Program-made: the position numbers and the translations under genes
Source: Microbacterium atlanticum
GTDB lineage: Bacteria > Actinomycetota > Actinomycetes > Actinomycetales > Microbacteriaceae
DNA length: 64,000 nt
Direction of reading: 5' to 3'
Assembly: GCF_015277815.1 (NCBI RefSeq)
Contig: NZ_CP063813.1
Location: 434,001 to 498,000 of the forward strand
The notes under the pieces: model-generated
The model's database searches: none
What the model was told of the DNA's origin: nothing
What the model saw: only the letters and a program-made list of their open reading frames with translations
In this document: positions 59,624-64,000 of the stretch, in pieces
Layout: each line of letters opens with the position of its first letter
How positions within the stretch are numbered: the first letter of the stretch is position 1

Positions 59624-62125
59624 GGGACTCGGATCGACGCGGGGGCGAGGTATGCCCGCGGGGTCGAGCTCGCCAACCGCGGCCGGTACACCGACGCGCG
59701 GCGCATGCTCGCAGAAGCGAGCGACGCGGCAGAGCGCGACGGCGACCGCAACCTGACGGCGCGCATCGCCGGCACCACCGCGTACGTCCTCGCCCGCATG
59801 GGGGACGTGGACGCGGGTGAGCGGCTGTGCCTCGAGGCGCTCGCCCAGGGCGGACTGGATGCCGTCACCGTCGCCCAGCTGCACGGACAGCTCGGTGCCC
59901 TCGCCCTGGAGCGCGGGCTGCTCGACGACGCCGCGTCCTGGCTCGACAAGAGCATCCGCGGACTGCGTGACGATCCGGTGCGGCAGGCCAACATGAGGAT
60001 CAACCGCAGCCTGGTCGACATGCAGCGCGGGCAGCTCGACGCCGCGATGGCCGACCTCGCCGCGGCCGAGCACACCTACCGGGAGGCGGGGCTCGGGACC
60101 GAGGCGGACCTCGCGGTGCACAACCGCGGATACACCCTGATGCTCGCGGGCGACCTCGTGGCGGCTCTGCAGACGATGCAGGCGGTGCGCGAGCCGCTGG
60201 ACGACGCGTCCACAATGTGGGCGGCGGTGAACGAGCTCGATCGTGCGGAGGTGCTCCGGGAGGCCGGGCTCGTGACGGAGGCCGAGCGAAGCCTGTCGGC
60301 GGTGTCGGCGGTGTTCGGCCGGCATCGCGCTCCGCGCGACCGCGCGACCGCCGACTACCACCTCGCGCGGTCGCTGCTCAGTCACGACCCCGAGCGCGCG
60401 GCGACGGTGGCGACAGCATCCGCCCGCCGGTTCGCCGCGATCGGCAGCCCCGGGTGGGCCGTCCGCGCCGAGGCGATCGGGCTTCGCGCGCGCCTCGCCG
60501 TCGGCCGGCTCGATCGCAGCGGCATGCCGGTGCGGACGCCTCGCCGGCTGCCGTCGCCGGCGAAGGTGGCCGCCGTCGCCGACGACCTTGAGGCGCAGGG
60601 CTTCCGCTCCGAGGCCGAGGCGCTCCGGCTCACCGACGCGCTGGCGCGCATCCGCACGGATCATCGAGAAGTGAAGGCCGTGCCGGCGCCGCGTGTCGGA
60701 CCTCGGACGCCGCTCGAGGTGGGACTGCTCGCACACGAGCTGCGCGCCGCGCACGCGGCCGCGCTCGGCCGGGAGCACGACACGCGCAGGCACGCCGCGG
60801 CCGGGCTGGACCTTCTCGACCGGCACCGGCGGTCCTTCGGCAGTCTCGACCTGCAGGTCTCGGCCGCGATGCGGGGCACCGGGCTCGCCACGACCGGGCT
60901 GTCGTCGGCGCTGCGGTCGCGCAGTCACGCCGCCGTGTTCGAGTGGTCCGAGCGGGCTCGGGCCCTCACCGGATTCGTGCTGCCCCTGCGCCCGCCGCCC
61001 GATCCGGACCTCGCGGCGGACCTGGCTGAGCTGCGGGTGCTGCGCGCGGCGCAGCCGGACGGGGACTGGCTCTCGGACCCGCGCGCCGCGCTGCTGCGTG
61101 ACCGCACACGCGAGCGGCAGTGGAGCCACACCGCGGCGGGCGAGCACACCGGACGTGCGACGCTCGACGAGGCGAGGGGGGAGCTGGCCGACGGCGAAGT
61201 CCTCGTCGCGTACGTTTTCGACGGGACGCAGCTGGCCGCGCTGGTCGTGTCGAGGAACGGCTCGCAGCTCGTCGGTCTGGACTGGGCGGCCGCGCGCACC
61301 GCGCTCAGGGGGCTGCGGGCGGACCTCGACATGTCGGCCGCCGTGGTGCGCGGTCCCATGGCCGCCGTCGTGCGCCGCGGCCTGGACGCCCGGCTGGAGA
61401 CCCTGTCGCAGATCCTCTGCGGGCCGATCGACGGCGTCCTCGATCGGGCGGAGCGGGTGCTCATCACGGCGCCCGGAGTCCTGTCCGGGGTGCCGTGGAT
61501 GATGCTTCCCGCGCTCCGCCGCCGCCCGATCTCGATCGCGTCGTCGGTGTCGGCCTGGGTCCGGGAGCGCGCGCGCGAGTGGGTGCCCCCGGAAGCAGCG
61601 GGATTCGCCGCGGGGCCCCGGGTGGCCCGTGGCGAGGAGGAGGTGACCGCCGGGTCGGCCGCCTGGCGGCGGGCCGACGTGCGTGCGGGCGACGACGCCA
61701 CCGTTGCGGACGTGACGGCGCTGGCTTCCCGCGTGGGCGTGCTGCACATCGCCGCCCACGGGCGGCACGCCGCCGACAACCCGATGTTCTCCGGCCTCGA
61801 GCTGGCCGACGGCGCGCTCTTCGGCTACGACATCGACCTGATCCCGCGCGTGCCCGAGACCGTCGTGCTGTCGGCCTGCGAGGTCGGCCGCTCGTCGGTG
61901 CGGTGGGGTGAGGAGGCACTGGGCATGACCCGCATCTGGCTGCACGCCGGCACGCGCAGCGTGATCGCGGCGCCCGTCGTGGTGGCGGACGACAACGCCT
62001 GCGAGCTGCTGGGCGCGGTCCACGAGGGTCTCGCGGCCGGGGTGGCGCCGTCGGTCGCGCTCGCCGAGGCGGCGGAGCGCACGGGCATCGTGGCGCCGTT
62101 CCAGGTCCACGGCGCGGGTTTCTGA
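59621..62125 (+). CDS. TPR-CHAT caspase-like protease
   Basis: An 834-aa protein. Residues 1 to about 450 are TPR-like helical repeats (ARYARGVELANRGRYTDARRM, LGALALERGLLDDAASWLDK, EAGLGTEADLAVHNRGY). The C-terminal about 270 residues form a CHAT domain (caspase HetF-associated with TPRs): catalytic H713 in LHIAAHGRHA and C753 in VLSACEVGRS, with the following EEALGMTRIWLHAGTRSVIA typical of the family. It is last in the ECF operon, 76 bases after the subtilase. CHAT proteases in other bacteria act in defence and regulated cell death after sensing by attached repeats. The TPR region probably senses or binds a partner here. Confidence 0.88.
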   Translation: MGTRIDAGARYARGVELANRGRYTDARRMLAEASDAAERDGDRNLTARIAGTTAYVLARMGDVDAGERLCLEALAQGGLDAVTVAQLHGQLGALALERGLLDDAASWLDKSIRGLRDDPVRQANMRINRSLVDMQRGQLDAAMADLAAAEHTYREAGLGTEADLAVHNRGYTLMLAGDLVAALQTMQAVREPLDDASTMWAAVNELDRAEVLREAGLVTEAERSLSAVSAVFGRHRAPRDRATADYHLARSLLSHDPERAATVATASARRFAAIGSPGWAVRAEAIGLRARLAVGRLDRSGMPVRTPRRLPSPAKVAAVADDLEAQGFRSEAEALRLTDALARIRTDHREVKAVPAPRVGPRTPLEVGLLAHELRAAHAAALGREHDTRRHAAAGLDLLDRHRRSFGSLDLQVSAAMRGTGLATTGLSSALRSRSHAAVFEWSERARALTGFVLPLRPPPDPDLAADLAELRVLRAAQPDGDWLSDPRAALLRDRTRERQWSHTAAGEHTGRATLDEARGELADGEVLVAYVFDGTQLAALVVSRNGSQLVGLDWAAARTALRGLRADLDMSAAVVRGPMAAVVRRGLDARLETLSQILCGPIDGVLDRAERVLITAPGVLSGVPWMMLPALRRRPISIASSVSAWVRERAREWVPPEAAGFAAGPRVARGEEEVTAGSAAWRRADVRAGDDATVADVTALASRVGVLHIAAHGRHAADNPMFSGLELADGALFGYDIDLIPRVPETVVLSACEVGRSSVRWGEEALGMTRIWLHAGTRSVIAAPVVVADDNACELLGAVHEGLAAGVAPSVALAEAAERTGIVAPFQVHGAGF

Positions 62126-62137
62126 GAACTTCTCCCG

Positions 62138-62167
62138 TTCGTGTATCAGGGCGGATGCCGCGCGCTC
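62138..62167 (+). promoter_or_regulatory. Bipartite motif, copy 2, downstream of the CHAT gene
   Basis: TTCGTGTATCAG (62138-62149), 11 bases, CGCGCTC (62161-62167), 12 bases after the CHAT stop. Both blocks and the spacing are identical to copy 1 at 56520. No gene follows before the terminator at 62264. Confidence 0.5.
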
Positions 62168-62263
62168 CTGATCATCGGACCGGCTCGGCATGCCGATGGG
62201 GGTCGGAGCGACGCGAGACCTCGGGGAACGCAGTTCGGGCTGCGTGTCTCGACGCCGGTCCAT

Positions 62264-62299
62264 GAGGGGTGCCGCATGGGAACTGGGGCGGCACCCCTC
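62264..62299. terminator. Terminator between CHAT gene and LysR-like gene
   Basis: Perfect 12-base arms GAGGGGTGCCGC and GCGGCACCCCTC around a 12-base loop, between convergent genes. The 192-base gap (62126-62317) otherwise contains only the bipartite motif copy. Confidence 0.75.
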
Positions 62300-62317
62300 C
62301 CCATGTCCGGCCGGTGG

Positions 62318-63055
62318 TCAGTCGCGCGATGAGTTGGCGGTGCGGCCGCGGACGATCCCGACGAAGCTCTCGACCGCCGACGTCGTCCGCTCGGCGACCC
62401 ACGCGAGCGCGACCGTGGAGCGGGGGCCGTCGGCGAGGGGGCGGTGGTCCGCGTCCTTGCGGTGGTGCAGCCGCGCCACCGACATCGGGACGACGACGAT
62501 CCCGACCCCTGCGGCCACCGTGGCGATCGCCTCGGCCGTGTCGGCGGGAGCCGCGAACGCCGGGGGCAGCGCTCCCGGGACCCGGATGCCGAGCACGTCG
62601 TCGTCCGGGACGATGAGCACCTCGCCCTCCAGGTCCGCGATGGCGAGCTCGTCCGCCGCGGTGAGGTGCGAGTCCCGGGCGCAGACCACGACCGGCACCT
62701 CCTCGTAGAGCGGTATGACGTGGAGCCCGTCCTTCTCCAGCGGGAGTCTCACCAGCGCCGCGTCGACATCGCCGTCGAGGAGAGCCCGGCGCTGGCCGGC
62801 GACGGGGAGGCTGATCAGCTCGAGTGCGGTCTGCGGCATCCGCTCGTTCCACGTGTCGATCCACCGGCCGGGCGTCGCGCCCGGAACCGCCCCCAGCCGG
62901 AAGATCGGCGGCGGTGCGGCGGGCGGCTCGGGCGAAGGGCCCGGGGACGGCTGCGGGCGCCGGGGCCGGACGGCGGGCTTCTGCGCGCGGCCGGCGGTGC
63001 GGCCCCGCGGAGGCGGCGTGCCGCGACCTCGCCCGCGCGACCCGCCCTTCGCCAT
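62318..63055 (-). CDS. LysR-type effector-binding domain protein without HTH
   Basis: A 245-aa protein. Residues 1-50 are basic and Pro/Arg-rich (MAKGGSRGRGRGTPPPRGRT...). Residues 51-240 match the LysR substrate-binding domain (IFRLGAVPGATPGRWIDTW, ALLDGDVDAALVRLP, LHVIPLYEEVPVVVCARDS, TVAAGVGIVVVPMSVARL). The N-terminal winged helix of real LysR regulators is missing. It may bind nucleic acid through the basic tail or act as a ligand-sensing partner; short actinobacterial proteins like this are known but not understood. Confidence 0.8.
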   Translation of the reverse strand: MAKGGSRGRGRGTPPPRGRTAGRAQKPAVRPRRPQPSPGPSPEPPAAPPPIFRLGAVPGATPGRWIDTWNERMPQTALELISLPVAGQRRALLDGDVDAALVRLPLEKDGLHVIPLYEEVPVVVCARDSHLTAADELAIADLEGEVLIVPDDDVLGIRVPGALPPAFAAPADTAEAIATVAAGVGIVVVPMSVARLHHRKDADHRPLADGPRSTVALAWVAERTTSAVESFVGIVRGRTANSSRD

Positions 63056-63068
63056 ACCTCTCAGCGTA
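63053..63068 (-). promoter_or_regulatory. Leaderless -10 box of the LysR-like gene
   Basis: Minus strand TACGCT (63068-63063), seven bases, ATG at 63055. It lies back to back with the box of the next gene. Confidence 0.5.
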
Positions 63069-63077
63069 GCCGGGCGC

Positions 63078-63092
63078 TATCGTTCGCTCATG
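63078..63092 (+). promoter_or_regulatory. Leaderless -10 box of the DUF1304 gene
   Basis: TATCGT at 63078-63083, six bases, ATG at 63090. Confidence 0.55.
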
Positions 63093-63488
63093 GTGGCGAT
63101 CCTGGCGACGGTCTTCGCGGCGCTGGCGGCGCTGCTGCACGTGTACATCTTCGTGATGGAGAGCGTGCAGTGGTCGCAGCCGAGGATCTGGCGCCGATTC
63201 GGCGTGGCCGACCAGGCGGCCGCCGACGCGACGAAGCCGATGGCGTACAACCAGGGCTTCTACAACCTCTTCCTCGCCGTCGGAGTCGTGATCGGTCTCG
63301 TGCTGCTCTACGCCGGCGCCGACTCAGGCGCGGTGCGGGCAGCGGGGCTGGCGCTCGTGCTCTTCGGCCTCGGATCGATGGTGGCCGCCGCCCTCGTCCT
63401 GCTCACGACCGGGACGAAGTATCTGCGGCCCGCGCTCATCCAGGGGACGCTCCCGCTCATTGGCTTCGTGCTGTTCCTCTTCGCCTGA
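63090..63488 (+). CDS. DUF1304 small membrane protein
   Basis: A 132-aa protein with four membrane segments: VAILATVFAALAALLHVYIF, the loop MESVQWSQPRIWRRFGV with NQGFYNLFLAVGVVIGLVLL next, then two further segments ending IGFVLFLFA. HVYIFVMESVQW and YNQGFYNLFLA are the DUF1304 signature. The function is unknown. The start is fixed by the leaderless box. Confidence 0.88.
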   Translation: MVAILATVFAALAALLHVYIFVMESVQWSQPRIWRRFGVADQAAADATKPMAYNQGFYNLFLAVGVVIGLVLLYAGADSGAVRAAGLALVLFGLGSMVAAALVLLTTGTKYLRPALIQGTLPLIGFVLFLFA

Positions 63489-63494
63489 CACCCC

Positions 63495-63515
63495 CCGACG
63501 TCCGAGCGACGTCGG
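63495..63515. terminator. Hairpin between convergent DUF1304 and nuclease genes
   Basis: CCGACGTC, loop CGAGC, GACGTCGG, touching the nuclease stop codon. Confidence 0.6.
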
Positions 63516-64000
63516 TCACCCGCCGCACGCGCGCCAGCGCCCGGCCGGCTCGGACATCGCGGCGTCCTGCAGCGAACGCAGCAGCGCTTCGTGGCGGCGA
63601 TTGGGCGCGTACACCTCGACGCGTGCCGCGCCCTGCGCCACCAGCTCACCGTTGACGAAGCGGCCGTCCGGCGTCCAGACGTACAGCAGCGTCCGGCCGT
63701 ACCGGTCGTGGGACTCCACGTCTGCGGCCGCCCAGATCGTCGACCCCGCGGGCACGAGCGAGGTCAGCACCGCCGTCGCCTCCGCGCCCCAGCAGTCGAC
63801 CTCGGGCGAGACCTCGGGGGTGTCGATCCCCAGCAGGCGGATCCGCGTCGATCCGCGGTCGCCGACGATCGGGTTGGGCGTCGCGACGCGCGCGCGGAGC
63901 GTGTCGCCGTCATGGACGCTCTCGACCGTCATCTCGAAGGCGTCGGCCGGGATCGGCGGCACAGCCGCCGCCGTCGCCCGCCGGTCCGCAGTCGCTTCCT
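63516..64000 (-). CDS. Thermonuclease (SNase-like), 5' end cut by window edge
   Basis: A staphylococcal-nuclease fold: VESVHDGDTLRARV, RIRLLGIDTPEVSPEVDCWG with the catalytic Arg and Glu, and HDRYGRTLLYVW with the second Arg. An internal GTG at 63962 would give 148 residues, but the frame stays open to the edge and reads EATADRRATAAAV before it. The true start is therefore probably outside and would add a signal peptide. It probably degrades DNA/RNA outside the cell. Confidence 0.85.
   Translation of the reverse strand, partial: EATADRRATAAAVPPIPADAFEMTVESVHDGDTLRARVATPNPIVGDRGSTRIRLLGIDTPEVSPEVDCWGAEATAVLTSLVPAGSTIWAAADVESHDRYGRTLLYVWTPDGRFVNGELVAQGAARVEVYAPNRRHEALLRSLQDAAMSEPAGRWRACGG

Noticed and set aside
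62141..62332. 63-codon plus-strand ORF after the CHAT gene
   Set aside because: Its start lies inside the bipartite motif, it reads through the terminator hairpin, and it has no ribosome site.

Overview
The window is chromosomal DNA of a high-GC Gram-positive actinobacterium, most likely a Microbacteriaceae member close to Microbacterium. The reasons are the roughly 70% GC coding DNA with G/C third positions, GTG/TTG starts, many genes starting directly after a -10 box (leaderless), a DUF7882-like 105-aa protein typical of Microbacteriaceae, and Streptomyces/Microbacterium-like sugar catabolic genes. No rRNA, tRNA, CRISPR array, insertion sequence or prophage gene was seen.

Layout. 1-2886 (minus): a SipW-type secretion locus (TasA/camelysin-like protein, SipW signal peptidase, Ig-repeat surface protein cut by the left edge). 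3112-10540 (plus): a sugar-acid operon (IlvD/Edd dehydratase, SMP-30 lactonase, zinc dehydrogenase), then a sugar ABC transporter (two permeases, lipoprotein binding protein) preceded by a 42-codon leaderless ORF. 10647-16987: a squalene-cyclase-like protein, a MalT-type LuxR regulator, a CMD-family protein and a cytosolic sulfatase. 17120-19610: pantothenate operon (DUF2520 reductase-like, panC, panB). 19706-22408: Gfo/Idh dehydrogenase and isomerase divergent from a TetR regulator across a perfect 22-bp operator. 22439-22836: a 74-bp tandem-repeat array. 22886-31791: a RecQ helicase with a phosphoribosyltransferase-like tail, the cysteine/methionine pair (CBS, cystathionine lyase/synthase) behind a polycysteine leader ORF, an old-yellow-enzyme oxidoreductase, an anion transporter and a small conserved protein.

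31840-49093 is mostly hemicellulose use: an aminotransferase; LacI with ThuA, Gfo/Idh and GH51 arabinofuranosidase; GH3 glycosidase with an ABC transporter and its LacI regulator; ROK repressor (XylR-like), xylA and xylB. Arabinoxylan side chains and xylo-oligosaccharides would be trimmed by GH51 and GH3, imported by the ABC systems and fed through XylA/XylB, while the IlvD/SMP-30/dehydrogenase operon offers an oxidative route. 49187-56450 holds a TPR-LuxR regulator, a methyltransferase, a coiled-coil protein, a cation/proton antiporter, a TspO-like membrane protein and a glutamine amidotransferase.

56577-62125 is the most interesting block: ECF sigma factor, a 155-aa companion, a subtilase with no export signal and an NPHGRT repeat tract, and a TPR-CHAT caspase-like protease. 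The block is bracketed by two copies of a bipartite motif (TTCGTGTATCAG, 11 bases, CGCGCTC). I read it as an inducible intracellular proteolytic system, possibly for stress or defence. The right end carries a LysR-type effector domain lacking its HTH, a DUF1304 membrane protein and a thermonuclease cut by the edge.

All family calls come from reading the sequence by eye; no database search was run.
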